A stretch of DNA of 64,000 nucleotides from Ypsolopha sequella (taxonomy: Eukaryota; Arthropoda; Insecta; Lepidoptera; Ypsolophidae), in NCBI GenBank assembly GCA_934047225.1, contig OW203992.1:3337501-3401500 (forward strand). Direction: 5' to 3'. The notes under the pieces were generated by a model. The model saw nothing but the letters and a program-made list of their open reading frames with translations, was not told where the DNA came from and ran no database searches. A program made the position numbers and the translations under genes. Numbering within the stretch: position 1 is the first letter of the stretch; every line of letters starts with the position of its first letter. Below, one piece after another: positions 23,216 through 34,375 of the stretch.

Positions 23216-23256
23216 GTGAGATATATTTCGGGCCACTCGGGCCCGGCATCAGTCAC
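23216..23256 (-). ncRNA. Hammerhead-like RNA fold (variant core)
   Basis: Mirror copy of 23264-23304 in the left arm: GTGA, CTGATG, CC, GGGCC, loop, GGCCC, GAAATATATC, TCAC, read on the minus strand. Both helices are perfect. Confidence 0.45.
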
Positions 23257-23263
23257 AGTCATT

Positions 23264-23304
23264 GTGACTGATGCCGGGCCCGAGTGGCCCGAAATATATC
23301 TCAC
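23264..23304 (+). ncRNA. Hammerhead-like RNA fold (variant core)
   Basis: GTGA (23264-23267), CTGATG (23268-23273), CC, GGGCC (23276-23280), loop CGAGT, GGCCC (23286-23290), GAAA (23291-23294), TATATC, TCAC (23301-23304). The 4-bp outer and 5-bp inner helices are perfect. Confidence 0.45.
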
Positions 23305-23689
23305 TAAAATTTAATTTAACTGTTTTCCTATGTAATTATAATACTTTTTTAAATGTAATTTAATTATTAAAAGTAATAAAATTAAATAATTAAATTACTT
23401 TTAATAATTATTAGAAGATTAAAAGTATGTATTTTTATGAAGTGTTATTAATAATGGTATTGAGTCAAAAAACACACCATATTTTCTTCAAATTTCTATC
23501 ACCTGTTCTATAAACGGAACTGAATCCGATGCAAATCTGGTTTTTATCATTGCGGTGCTCCTTAACTAATAGATTTAAACATATAATTTCAAAATGAGCT
23601 ACTAAATGTTTTTAGTATTCTTCAAATATTTCATAGTAAATGTATGATATCGCTCCTCTATAATATGATAAATCAACCCCTAACTAGCA

Positions 23690-23893
23690 ACAACTTGCTA
23701 ATCGGTGAAAGAAAACATCGTGAGGAAACCTGCATGTCCTAAAAAGCATGTATTTGTGCCCAAAGAATGGGCAGTAATAATAGTCAGTGAAACGCGGGTA
23801 TACCGAGGAGTGTGGACTGTGACTTGCATTTCACAGTTCACGCTCAGAACACCTCTGATACCCCCTCGGGTATTCATGTAGTGGCGATATACA
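23690..23893 (+). mobile_element. tRNA-derived SINE, 5'-truncated
   Basis: 'aatcggtgaaagaaaacatcg', 'gcatgtatttgtgcccaaag', 'gtggactgtgacttgcat' and 'cacctctgataccccctcgg' are colinear with 30660-30880. Confidence 0.7.
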
Positions 23894-24042
23894 TATACAT
23901 ATGTACATATAACTCTTGCAAAAAATTGTACATGATTAGTTAATTATGAAACATCAATACTCCTGAATTTAATTCCATAATGAATTCTAGGTGATATTTA
24001 CAGGTTAACTGTTAGTATATGGATAAGACCGGCCTAGCCCCT

Positions 24043-24263
24043 CTATTATGTATCTTTGGTTGCCAACTGGACTCAGTGTCTATCATCAAAAACCTAGATT
24101 AAAACTGAACTTTGAAATTTGCTTTTAGTTGGTATTGGACTATTTACGAACTGTGACGTCACTTCAAGTGCGAACATGTCCTTAAACAATCGGAATTCGA
24201 TACTATATCTACGTTTTTGATGATAGACACGCAGTCCAGTTGGCAACTAAAGATACATAATAG
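24043..24263. mobile_element. MITE, 221 bp, first of an inverted pair
   Basis: The termini CTATTATGTATCTTTGGTTG and the complement of CTATTATGTATCTTTAGTTG face each other, with 'gtgtctatcatcaaaaac' just inside both ends. The interior contains 'gtgacgtcacttcaagtgcg'. The second copy lies 13 bp downstream in opposite orientation. Confidence 0.85.
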
Positions 24264-24276
24264 GGCCGCAGCGGGT

Positions 24277-24497
24277 CTATTGTGTATCTCTAGTTGCCTT
24301 CTGGACTGGGTGTCTATCATCAAAAACATAGATATACTATCGAATTCCGATGTCCTAAGGATATTTTCGCACTTGAACTGACGACACAGATTGTTAATAG
24401 TTCAATACCCACTAAAGGCAATTTTGAAATTTCAGTTTTTAGCTATGTTTTTGATGATAGGCACCTCGTGCAGTTGGCAACTAAAGATACACAATAG
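24277..24497. mobile_element. MITE, 221 bp, second of an inverted pair
   Basis: Same length and termini as 24043-24263 but inverted. Its interior ('actatcgaattccgatgtcc', 'cgcacttgaactgacg') aligns to the complement of the first copy. Divergence of the interiors is visible, so the pair is not a fresh duplication. Confidence 0.85.
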
Positions 24498-24844
24498 GGG
24501 GGCAGGACAAGAATTGGTAGAGGCTTATGTTATACCCAGCACTGAGTTGAAACGAGCTGCTAATGGTGATGATGATTTCTATGATGATGATCAAGGTTTA
24601 TGCACTAAAGTATTTACACGTACTTAGCATATTTACTTAGCATTATAGAGTATATATTTGTATAGTTCATGCATTCCACAACGAATAACCTGCTCTACTT
24701 GTGTTAAGTATCTGTATAACATTCAAATGTTTATGTGCCAAATGCTCCGGGAGACACGCACACTAGCGCAACGTGAACAAGTGAACCTTACTACAAGTGA
24801 ACCAGATTACTCGTCGTGGATTGCAATAACTGTGATGTCTGTAA

Positions 24845-25165
24845 CCATGTATCCATCCATCCATCAGCCTAGTTCGTCTACTGCTGGAAATAAGCCTTTC
24901 CAGGACTTTGCCACTTCCGGCGGTCATCCTGGAAGAATTGTCCATACTCACACACGCTGGGCAGGCGGGTTGGTGAGCGCGGTGCCGGAACCCTCGCACC
25001 AGTGACGCCGCTGCCCGTCACCAGTTTGTCCCATGTAAGGCCCGGCTATTAGGGATGGTGGGCCTCCTGGTTTTTTGCCTGTGAGCTGTCCTCTTACTCT
25101 CCCCCGAAATATCCAAGTAAGGTGGTGGTACCTCCACAGTCGAGCCCGGCATAAGCTCTACCACC
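24845..25165 (-). mobile_element. RTE-type LINE 3' region
   Basis: On minus, GGAAAGGCTTATTTCCAGCA is followed by GACGAACTAGGC and TGATGGATGGATGG, the end of an RTE ORF2 (GKAYFQQ, stop, TN) and its 3' terminus. Upstream is the shared 3' block also present at 35400-35735 ('gctctaccaccatgtatc', 'cctccacagtcgagc'). It is degraded. Confidence 0.6.
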
Positions 25166-25797
25166 ATGTATCTGCTAGACCGAAAAATGTTACGAAACAC
25201 CTCCGAAATACTTTATTACACGTGTTTTCGTCCGACTTAAGGCGTGGCCCGTTCAGACAAAGTCATCTACATCGGCGATAGGGCGAGTCGTTAAGGCGCC
25301 GCGAACACTTGCCCAATTGCGCGTGGCGACCGATAACGCTTTGTGACTATCTCGGGGCTGCGTTCGGCAACGCACTTCGTGACATCAGTAGGGGTATTCG
25401 AGGACTTGGAACTTGAAAAGACTTAAGTCAATCTGGTCAATATAAAAGCACCCGAAGTAGGCAAACATGTAAAACTCGAAAAATGAATGTATAATGGAAA
25501 GAGGGATATCAGGATCGTAACAGAAGGACACATGTGGTCTCTGTTCACCTTTATGGGAGACAGGTGTGATTATATGTATGTATTTATTGAAAATGCCTAG
25601 TTAATAATAAAATTCTTATTAATTATACATTTCATAAATTTGTAAAATAATACACTTATATTCAAAATTTATTCAATAGTTATTCAACAAAACCTTAAAA
25701 CCTAGTTTTGTGTAAACTGTAATCGGAAAGTTTCCATTGGTTTCTGTAAATTAGAATTTTAAAGTTTAAAATTATGCCGTGCTATTTCAGCACACAC
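25166..25797. other. Unassigned sequence
   Basis: A GC-richer stretch follows to about 25420 ('gcgagtcgttaaggcgccgcg', 'ctgcgttcggcaacgcac') and may be the upstream continuation of the LINE region. The rest is AT-rich with nothing recognised. Confidence 0.3.
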
Positions 25798-25967
25798 AAT
25801 AAAGCCGATTCTGAAGGCTTTAATTTTAGTTTTAGTGCTATCAAAACTAATTTTCTTCATTGCAAAACAGTTCATAATTGTTACCAATAGAAGCTGAATT
25901 ACTTTGGAAAATTTTTATTTTTGACAGCACTAAAACTAAAATTAAAGCCTTCAGAATCGGCTTTATT
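25798..25967. mobile_element. MITE, 170 bp
   Basis: AATAAAGCCGATTCTGAAGG and its complement form the ends, and arms of about 45 bp continue through 'tttaattttagttttagtgct'. The copy at 36024 is split by the LTR element. Confidence 0.85.
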
Positions 25968-25977
25968 ACATAGGTAA

Positions 25978-26069
25978 TAGGTTTTATTGAATAACTATTG
26001 AGTATATTTTGAATATATAAGAGTTCGAGGCGGGTTTTTCACAATCTGGCTGCTAAACGGGTCTTAAGG
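25978..26069. mobile_element. Half of the 'GCGGTTTC' MITE family
   Basis: 'taggttttattgaataactattgag' followed by 'ggcgggtttttcacaatctgg' and 'gctgctaaacgggtcttaag' matches the right half of the elements at 55670 and 56259. Confidence 0.55.
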
Positions 26070-28026
26070 GTGTGTTCCCAAACAGCCGCCTGAAACGAAG
26101 GCTCACCTTACCAGTGAGTGTTTTAAAAATCAGTGAGTCGTGGCCATGGAGAGACGTAATGATGGCTGATAGAGCCTTAATGGCACTGAGAAAAAAGGTT
26201 TAGAGCTATTGTCGAGATTATGTACCAATTCAGGCCTTTTTATGTACCAGCTACTATTTCATTTTGGGACACGCTGTAGAGCTTTATCGCGTATTTACGA
26301 AAACGTAGTCTATTATTTATAAGTTTATTATTATTATTTTAGATTTGTTTACCCTGAATTCAACGTGCATACAAAGCCTTGCGCTTAGATACATGGATCT
26401 TAATTTTTCAAAAAAGGTTTTTCAAACTAAGTTATAATAGAAAAACATTTATTTTTTAGTTTTTTATGGGAATCATATTTTTTTTTTCATTTTGACTGTG
26501 TTTGTGCTGTAAACGTCAAGTTAATGGATATACAATACATGTATCCTATCTAAAGGTATTTGCAAAGTTTCATTGAAATCAAACCTACCATGACATCAAA
26601 ACACCTACGGTTTATCTTACCTACATCGTTTAAACACCCTTTTGTAGTAACACAGCTAAGGTTTTTATAAATAACTTAATAAAATAACTTTTATGCTTCA
26701 TGGCAAAACAGTTCATAAACTTGTGAGTCAATAAAAGGTTTTTCTACCTACAAAACCAGTATGTATGTATTTTGTAATCTATACAAAATCATAAAGAATA
26801 TTTTTAGCCATTATTAGTGTTCATCTCACTCACACACTCGCGTGTCCTTGATAACGTCAATCTGCGCGTGATCAATCTCGAGGCCCTTTTCAGCGCAATC
26901 TCGTATAAAATATTTCTTGTTCACTCACAGGTTACCGCGATAGAGGGTGCGACAAGGATGCGGAAAGTTTCGGAGTTGGTATACGACAAAAAATTATTAA
27001 ACTTTTATACTGAAATAAACTTGTCTCGGGTTCATCAAAACCCTAGATGTAATGCAATTGAGTATTTATTTAATATATTTTATTTGTACATCAACAGGAA
27101 ACATATTTAAATAATAATAATTATATATGGCACCGAATCTGATATGAATCCCTTTTATAATTAGGTAACAACAATCTATTCTTCTACAAATAATAAAAAA
27201 TATTATTAAACTTAAAACAAAACAAAAAAATCAAATAAACTTTTCTACAAAAAAATTCTAAATAAAAACTCTATATTTTGTGGATTTCATTTTTATCTAT
27301 GATTTTAATTAAACTGATCGGGGTTCAATCAAAACCCGGACAGATTTCATAACTTGGTGACATAACATATATAGGTATTAATATGGAACCTGGGCTGCAG
27401 TTCCATGTACTCGTACAGATAAAATATGAATTTTTCCTTGTTTTACCAACAAACCACAAACTTTGAAGTTACATAAAAGGACATAGGCTTCTTTACTTAA
27501 TTAAAAACTACTTTCCAAAAATTAAAATTATATTGCCTACTCCACCGCATCTTCGTAACTCCTCCACTCTGAAGATAAATAATTTATGATGATCCTCGCG
27601 ATAGCTGATCGGAGGAACAAAAGGTGCGCCGGTATCGCCGCCCGCCCTCGCGCCGCCCGCCCGAACAGGATCCGTAGGGCGGACGATACGTCATCCGGGG
27701 AAATTAACGATTAAACGATAAGATATTTGTAAAAATGTAGATTTGTCTGTCATCATCATTCATTATTACTACATATTGTAATGTAAAAAAGAAGTAGTTA
27801 CAAAGTTACTATATTTTTATACCATATTATTAACATAGTAAATGTGTTGATACCTATCATAAAGATTAAGTTTGGTTTTATGATTTATTTTTTAACCATT
27901 TTCAATTTTGCACCTAACGCTTACGAAAGCCTAAAGCTATTGAACAAGGAAAATTAGACTTATGTTACCCTTGGTAAGTTACCAATATTACTATACTTTT
28001 ACTATATTCTAGTAAATAATAAATGT
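26070..28026. other. Unassigned AT-rich sequence with a GC-rich block
   Basis: Bases 27590-27715 are strikingly GC-rich ('gccggtatcgccgcccgcc', 'ctcgcgccgcccgcccgaac') in an otherwise AT-rich 2 kb. No ORF is supported, and the open frame at 26817-27110 has no recognisable domain. The block is a candidate for unique host sequence. Confidence 0.3.
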
Positions 28027-28321
28027 AAAACCGGCCAAGTGCGAGTCGGACTCGCGCACGAAGGGTTCCGTACCATTATCTATAAAAACGGCAAAAAAAT
28101 CATGTCTGTTGTATGGGAGCCCCCTTAAATATTTATTTTATTCTGTTTTTTATATTTGTTGTTATAGCAGCAACAGAAATACATCATCTGTGAAAATTTC
28201 AACTGTCTAACTATCACGGTTCATGAGATACAGCCTGGTGACAGACGGACAGGCGGACGGACAGCAGAGTCCTAGTAATAGGGTCCCAACCCTTACCCTT
28301 TGGGTACGGAACCCTAAAAAC
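28027..28321 (+). mobile_element. SINE with conserved lepidopteran core (complete copy)
   Basis: AAAACCGGCCAAGTGCGAGT to GGGTACGGAACCCTAAAAA, colinear with 1391-1684 and with only scattered substitutions in the parts I compared. Confidence 0.85.
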
Positions 28322-30540
28322 CTTGGATACAGTAGTATATACCAATTCTACGATAAAAACGATATTAAAAAATGCGGTGCTTATCAATGGAAACACACTG
28401 ATCCCCACTAAGCGATAATGAGCGCGTCAACAAAAGAAGCATCGAGAGAGAGCGAGATGGATTATGAAGCTCCACAAAATGAGATACACTACATTACCTG
28501 GTCTTATCTCTTGCTTACACACACCAGTATAGTATACTGCTAAAGAAAACAAATTACGAAAATGTAATAGTCCAACGAAACTGAGGCAAGCTAACTTTTG
28601 ATGAGACGTAAATTAAAATATATAAGAGAACACGTGAACATGTGCATTTTGCAAATTGTACATATTCATACTGTACAATTGATAAGTAAATATGTATACC
28701 AATCATACATAATGAAATCTCCGGAACTATAGAGCATACAAACATAAAACTTAGCGGCAGGTTTCTAATCAATCAATCAATCAATCAGTCAATCAACTTT
28801 ATTTTGTCTTACATTTTCCCACTAAGGCACATCATTCTAAGATCCTAATTATTGCTAAATACCTGTTTGTTGCGTAATTCGATGATTAAGTAAGAGTCAT
28901 ATCAAATAATATTACAAAAAATATCATGATACTCGGTTTTTCTATAGTAATTCGAAGGACAAACAACCACACTTTGGTAAACAATTTTATTGCAAAAAAT
29001 TCAAATACCAATTATTTCAAAATATTGAATATATATATCATAATATAACATCTAATGAAAAAACAATTAAAAAATATATTTTTTTGTGGCTGCATCATGT
29101 TCCAAAGAACCAAAAAGTGTTTACAAAAAAGTTGATTATCCTACTCGGTAGGTATGAGTGAATTTTTCAAAATCCTAATTTTATATAAAAGTCTGAAGTT
29201 TGTTACGCCTACAGCGAGGGTAAAACCATGGGCAAAAGACTAGTTTTAGATAAGTACAAAGAAATATTTGAAAAATTAAAAAAGAAATAGTACAAATCAT
29301 AAATTTTTCACTGGTTTATCGTCCAAGTTTTTTCAGAGTACTAAAATTATCTTAAACGCTTACACCGACTTACTTTAGTTTTACCGCAACAACTTGGGTC
29401 TCATTTGAGCTGCGTGTTATTAAATATTATTAAATAATAAATAATATTAACTATTATTCAAAAAATCTACCATTATAACTCAAACAAAATATAATTTAGA
29501 TTTTATCAATACTTGCTTGGTACATTTATACGAGTACTTGGTATAGAATTGGTAAATCTTAAATCTTTCACCAAAAGTCAAAAATAGGTGCGACAGGTGA
29601 TTTTAACAGAAATGTGATTTGTCTGGGCAGATCATGATATGCCCAATTATACGATCTGCCTACGAAATATACACTACTTTTTTTCTAAATAGTTTGTTTA
29701 AATTCTTCGATTTCAGTTATAATGTTAATAAACTAAGTTACTAGACTACCCGTTGGACCTTATTTAATCCTCATAGGTAACAATAAATAATGGAACTACA
29801 AAACACCCAACAAAAAGCTGTGGTCTTTTGGACTACCTTCCTCCAATAATGGCACTTAATCTCATCAAACATTTGGCTATCACCGATGATGCCAGTACGC
29901 AATGCGTCCACAGCTCATCTCTCTGGCTTCGGGCTGAGAGCTGTATCGCGAAGGTTAATGGTGCAGAAGAGCTGATAAGCCCCCACCTCTAGGAGACTAC
30001 TCGAATGTCACTCTTCACGCTTGTGATCTTTTTGGATTAGGAAACGGAATCAATATTATCAGTCTTCCTTTTTGGTGTGTCTGTTGATTTTGTTTTGAGC
30101 CCAAATATCGACAAAACGATAATATTTACTATCGATAATTAAATATATAATAAATAATTATTATTGATTTTGATAATAATTTTTTAATTAGTCAAGTTAG
30201 CTTTTTTACTAGGGTATCTTTAAAAAACTTGGTACTACTTTAGAAACGTTGCGGTTAGTGTAAACAAAAAAGATTGATGCTAAGACTGACAGAAGAGTGA
30301 TAGAGATGAGTGACATTTGGTCAATAAATAGATGCATGCACTTTTGATCCAGTATTCTTAATTTCATCTATAACTCGTCTACAAGTCTTATGATCAAAGT
30401 GTTTTAGCTAATTCTGGTTACTTATTTCTTTTTTTGATCGTACTACAATTAGTTAGATAAAAAGTTCTTGAAATTTTAGAGATGTTTAAATTTAGAAGCA
30501 GGACTTACTATGAGATTTTTGTTTAGAAGCTCTAAAAACT
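28322..30540. other. Unassigned AT-rich sequence
   Basis: It contains a short (AATC)n tract at 28769-28797. Bases 29800-30010 are less AT-rich, with no ORF. Nothing else is supported. Confidence 0.3.
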
Positions 30541-30896
30541 GGCAGTAGCTCAGGTGCTAAAACGCTGGCCTCTCAATTTCGAGACCCAGGTTCGATCCCC
30601 GGTCAGGAATCCACCAATGAGTTTTTCGGAATTTATGTGCATAGTATTTGTTACCTAATACTGACCACTTGGCGAACGGTGAAGGAAAACATCGTAAAGA
30701 AACCTGCATGCCCTAAAAAGCGTGTATTTGGGCCCGAAGTACGGCGATAGGGCTCACCAACCATCACGTTGGAACTTAATAAATAATCGACGGTGAAACG
30801 TGGGTGTACCGAATGTGGACTGTGACTTGCATTTTCACAGTTCACACTCGGAACACCTCTGACAACCTCTCTGGGATTCATGTCGTGATCATGTAT
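30541..30896 (+). mobile_element. tRNA-derived SINE, full-length
   Basis: A box at GGCAGTAGCTCAGGTGCTAA (30541-30560) and B box at GGTTCGATCCCC (30590-30601). The body runs through 'tgaccacttggcgaacggtg', 'gcccgaagtacggcgatagg', 'actgtgacttgcattttcac' and 'cacctctgacaacctctc' to 'attcatgtcgtgatcatg'. It is the better-preserved reference copy for the fragments elsewhere in the window. Confidence 0.85.
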
Positions 30897-31245
30897 AAAC
30901 TGCAAGGAAGTTTTTTTTTACATTTAACAGACAAATAAAACGATTTAACTGGAGTGACCCCGCTATCAAGAACCCTTACCTAGCGGATAGGGAGAGTGAC
31001 GCAGATCGCAGCAAGTTAGCGATTGTCATCGAGTTAGCGGAGTGCAGTGTGTGCTGGCTGGTTATTAGAAGACTTATTGGTGTTGTTTATTTTCTATTAA
31101 ATGTTATCGGTAATGTATGAAATATGGCAATATACATAATTCCTAGTAATTTTATATCATGTCAAAAATCGTCAGGAAATTTCTCGCCACACATTTTTTT
31201 TCAATTCCTGAGTTATATACATTTCCGATAACATACCTATAAATA
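30897..31245. other. Unassigned sequence
   Basis: A modestly GC-richer patch at 30955-31075 ('ctatcaagaacccttacctagcgg') without ORF or repeat match. Confidence 0.25.
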
Positions 31246-31510
31246 TATAAGGTCTTTCAATTTAAATGGAAAGTAATTAAGGAGGTGATTCAGTATCGTT
31301 AATACATCACATTCCACTGCAAAGCACTTTTTTTTGCGCGAACTTTTTTTTCACTTCTCAGTACAAAGTGGTCCGAACAGCTGACTCAGTTTGTATGGAC
31401 CAGTGAAGAAAAAGTTCGCGCAAAAAATGTACTTTGCAGTGGAATGTGATGTATTAACGATACTGAATCACCTCCTAAATTACTTTCCATTTAAATTGAA
31501 AGACCTTATA
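31246..31510. mobile_element. Palindromic MITE, copy 2 (~265 bp)
   Basis: TATAAGGTCTTTCAATTTAA at the left and its complement at the right, with arms of more than 120 bp. The centre contains 'cttctcagtacaaagtggtc'. Partner of 18037-18294. Confidence 0.9.
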
Positions 31511-31812
31511 CAGTGAAAAAAGCATTTTTAATATTTTTATAAATATATTTCGATCAGTGGTCGTCAATAATCGAATTATTAAAATTTGACTGATAACGAA
31601 CCTACTAATACAAAAAAATGCTATTTTATAATCTGAAAAGAAAATTTAAATTTATATATTTTTTTTATTATATTAATTTTAAGGTCTTAAGTTTAAATTT
31701 TCAGTATTTACAGGATTATTTAGTTTTAATTTTAGGTATATATATTTTTATTTATTATGTAATTAATTACTTATTGTGTACAAATAAAAATTTTACTTTT
31801 CCACAAATATTA

Positions 31813-32017
31813 TAAATACGAAAGTTTGTGTGCGAGGGTGTGTGTGCGTGAGTGAGTCTGTTTGTTATTTCTTCACGCTGAAACAGCTGGACGGATTTGG
31901 ATGAAATTTTGAGTGGAGATAGGCTAAATTTTATTCCGGAAAAAATTGTCCCCGATGGAAAAGGATGACGTAAAACCGAAAATCACGCGAACGGAGCCGC
32001 GGGCAAAAAGTTATAAT
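31813..32017 (+). repeat. Common insect interspersed repeat
   Basis: 'tataaatacgaaagtttgtgtg', 'aacagctggacggatttgga' and 'acgcgaacggagccgcgggc' are the landmarks of a repeat found throughout lepidopteran genomes. Class unknown to me. No ORF. Confidence 0.5.
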
Positions 32018-32216
32018 GCATATAATGCATATTTACTTATGTTTCTGTCATTTTATTGTATATTCTATTTATTTCAGTAAATTTTATTCCATATTAAAAT
32101 TTTACTGACGACGAACCTATAAAACAATGCAACATGTTTAAGCTAGATAAAGTCAGATTGAGCACCTCATTTTGCATCAATCAGAACTGAACTCTACGAC
32201 GTTTCCTTTTAGTTTA

Positions 32217-33047
32217 AAACTAGCTTCTGCCCGCAGCTTCGCACGCGTGGCCTACAGGAAACAAATAACTTTTTTTTCAGAAACAAACATTATAAGTGCT
32301 CTCACTCCCTCTGGGAGTCAAGGTGTAATGCACGGCCGAAAAACTTGCATGTTTGGACTACGAACGCGCCCTGCTCGGCCTTCGGCCTCGCTAGAAACAC
32401 TCTACTCGGCCTTCGGCCTCACCAGAGTGCTAAACACAGGGCCTCGCCGATCAAAATTTTTCCGAAAAAGTGTCAAAATCCCTATCAGTTGTCAAAAAAC
32501 GTCAAATTTGAATACGGCAACGTAATCGGCGATCCGATAAACCATACAAACGATACCCATGTTGGTTTTCAAACTTTGTCGCCCCATTTCCCTCTTTTAG
32601 GGGTTGAATTCTGGAAAAGCCTTTTTCACGTCCACCACGTTGGCTTTTAAAATCGTTGTTGTTTTCGTAATCAGCGACCCGATAAACCACACAAACGATA
32701 CCTATGTTGATTTTCAGACTTTATCACCCCATTTCCCCCTTTTAGGGGTTAAATTCTGAAAAAACCTGAAACACATGTTTACTTATTTATGGATAGGAGT
32801 TCTCCTGTGAAGTCTCGAATAAAATAGTCTAACTAATCTTGTTTCCCCATACAAACTTTGGACTCCCGTTTCACCCTCTTAGGGGGTGAATTTTGAAAAA
32901 TCCTTTCTTAATAGATGCCTACACTATATAAAGTATCTATACGCAAAATTTCTAGTCTCTAAGACCAGCGGCTTAGGCTGTGCGTTGATATATCAGTCAG
33001 TCAGTCAGCATTCAGTCAGGACTTTGAATTTTATATATACAGATAGC
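32217..33047 (+). repeat. Long interspersed repeat with GGGGTTGAATT blocks
   Basis: It starts 'aaaactagcttctgcccgcagc' and has three versions of a block resembling 'cccattt(c)ccctcttttaggggttgaattctg' (32581, 32728, 32866). It ends 'tgtgcgttgatatatcagtcag' plus (TCAG)n and 'ttatatatacagat'. This is a frequent moth repeat. The open frames inside have no recognisable protein. Confidence 0.5.
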
Positions 33048-33071
33048 GCGCTCTCAGCTGTAAAGTATTTT

Positions 33072-33110
33072 CGAGATATATTTCGGCCCACTTTGGGCCG
33101 GCATCAGTCG
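33072..33110 (-). ncRNA. Hammerhead-like RNA fold (variant core)
   Basis: Minus strand: CGA, CTGATG (33102-33107), CC, GGCCCA, loop AAG, TGGGCC (33085-33090), GAAA (33081-33084), TATATC, TCG (33072-33074). The outer helix is CGA/TCG and the inner helix GGCCCA/TGGGCC. Both differ in sequence from the other copies but remain paired. This copy stands alone, without an opposed partner. Confidence 0.45.
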
Positions 33111-33235
33111 GATGAGTGAAAAAAAAAATGCGCTCTACGGACCAGGACTAAATAAACAACACTGACTTGACCAACAGACAAACCGGACAGTCACGAGTAT
33201 AGTAGATGCTAGTGATTGTTGGCACTTGGTGGAAT

Positions 33236-33420
33236 TTATAAAACATTGTTTAAAAAAACACTTGTACTTATCCACATATACAGTAAAATTTATTATGCCC
33301 GACCGGTTTCGCTGTAAAGCATTTTTTCGGGCCTTTTACAAATCCTAACTAACAAAGAAAATAATTTTATACTACAACCATGTCTAAAAATGACGTGCAA
33401 TAAATGAAACAACAAACAGA
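33236..33420 (-). mobile_element. Penelope-like terminal fragment candidate
   Basis: 'cacttgtacttatcc' then 'atgcccgaccggtttcgctg' on plus. The minus strand reads GCTTTACAGC (a short hairpin) followed by GAAACCGGTCGGGC, with GCCCG upstream able to pair with CGGGC. 'gtgcaataaatga' follows at 33388, as at 12701. Shares these blocks with 12597-13352. Confidence 0.4.
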
Positions 33421-33556
33421 AGGGGAATTTCAAACCAAAATGGTCGGTAAACGATGGAACTTAGTTTAGTCAAACGTTGTGGTGAAATTCTATACAATAT
33501 ATTACAGAGTATGTCTCATTGGTCAACGTTGTGTAAACAATTGAATTAGTAAGGGT

Positions 33557-33980
33557 TTAAGGCGATATGCGAAAAAAATACGGGTGTTCCTTTTCTGTGT
33601 TTTTCATGAAATACTTGGAAAATTATAATCAGTTTCTGGTATATGCATTTTGACTATATAATCTAGGGTTTTGAAATTGGAAAACATGTTTGGATAAATT
33701 TTCCTCGATAGAAATAATTGTTGAAATGAGGTCTTGAAACACACTTTTTCTCCTCGTTTAACGAATAGGAACCATATACAGAACTCAAACATATTTTATT
33801 AGGTGTGTTTTAACAATATCTAGAGATTTGATATTTGAAATTTCGATAGCTATTTTAGTTTTTTTAATAAAAATATAAAACCAACTTTTTTCCCTTTTGC
33901 CCTGAATCCGCCCCTCCCGCACTGCGCGATTTTTCGCTTGGAGTGACAGTGACAAAAATAAAATTCGCATAGCCTCTTAA
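33557..33980. mobile_element. TTAA-flanked MITE, 424 bp
   Basis: TTAAGGCGATATGCGAAAAA at the left, complement of TTAAGAGGCTATGCGAA at the right, TTAA at both edges. The interior ('ttggaaaacatgtttggata', 'ggaaccatatacagaactc') is colinear with 59785-60208 and 45989-46293. Confidence 0.8.
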
Positions 33981-34052
33981 GTGATGGGGGTGTCACATTA
34001 CTCACATCACATTAATGTGACGTCGTCGCGTAAACGTCTTCACTCGCCCAGA

Positions 34053-34130
34053 TGATGGGAGTCTAAATCTGCTGAAACTGGTCGACTTTCCCGATCATAA
34101 CACGTATTGAGGTGAGCCGTTTTTATATAA
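34053..34130 (+). repeat. Hairpin-bearing repeat 'CTGAAACTGGTCG', copy 1
   Basis: 'agatgatgggagtctaaatc', 'tgctgaaactggtcgacttt', 'cccgatcataac' and 'ttgaggtgagccgttt' occur in this order. Same family as 34981, 51108 and 51482. Confidence 0.6.
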
Positions 34131-34134
34131 ATCT

Positions 34135-34204
34135 TTAAGTGTTCTGTTTCGATTAATCGGGAGAAGGTAGGTTTTTCACAATCCAGCTGCTAAACGGCTC
34201 TTAA
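34135..34204. mobile_element. Half of the 'GCGGTTTC' MITE family
   Basis: 'taagtgttctgtttcgattaat', 'aggtttttcacaatccagct' and 'gctaaacggctcttaa' match the right half of 55670-55830. Confidence 0.6.
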
Positions 34205-34375
34205 AAGCATGTATTTGTACCCTAAATACGGCTATAAGGCTCAGCGCCTAAAACATTGGGACTAAAAATCAACTTTGAAAAAAGGGTGTACTTCCCTATC
34301 GAGTATTAGCTGTTTCTAGTGATAGTCCGTACTTGGAAACACCTCTGATACTTCTATACAATGTTATGTCATTGG
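34205..34375 (+). mobile_element. tRNA-derived SINE, diverged 3' fragment
   Basis: 'agcatgtatttgtaccctaa', 'atacggctataaggctcag' and 'ggaaacacctctgatac' correspond to the SINE body at 30700-30870. Confidence 0.5.

Larger units (their letters stand above)
23177..23341. mobile_element. Near-perfect palindrome with two opposed hammerhead-like motifs
   Basis: Two arms of about 80 bp are exact complements around a 5-bp centre (gtcat, 23258-23262). They run outward through 'gggcccggcatcagtcaca', 'gagatatatttcgggcc' and 'aaacagttaaattaaatttt' to 'tattataattacatagg'. Same family as 16138, 52636 and 53131. Confidence 0.9.

Noticed and set aside
26817..27110. 97-codon open frame as a gene
   Set aside because: No recognisable domain and AT-driven composition; no splice or start evidence.
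31548..31580. Another hammerhead-like copy ('atatttcgatcagtggtcgtc')
   Set aside because: It contains parts of the motif (GACCAC, GAAATATATT) but lacks CTGATG and the inner-helix loop. At best a decayed fragment.
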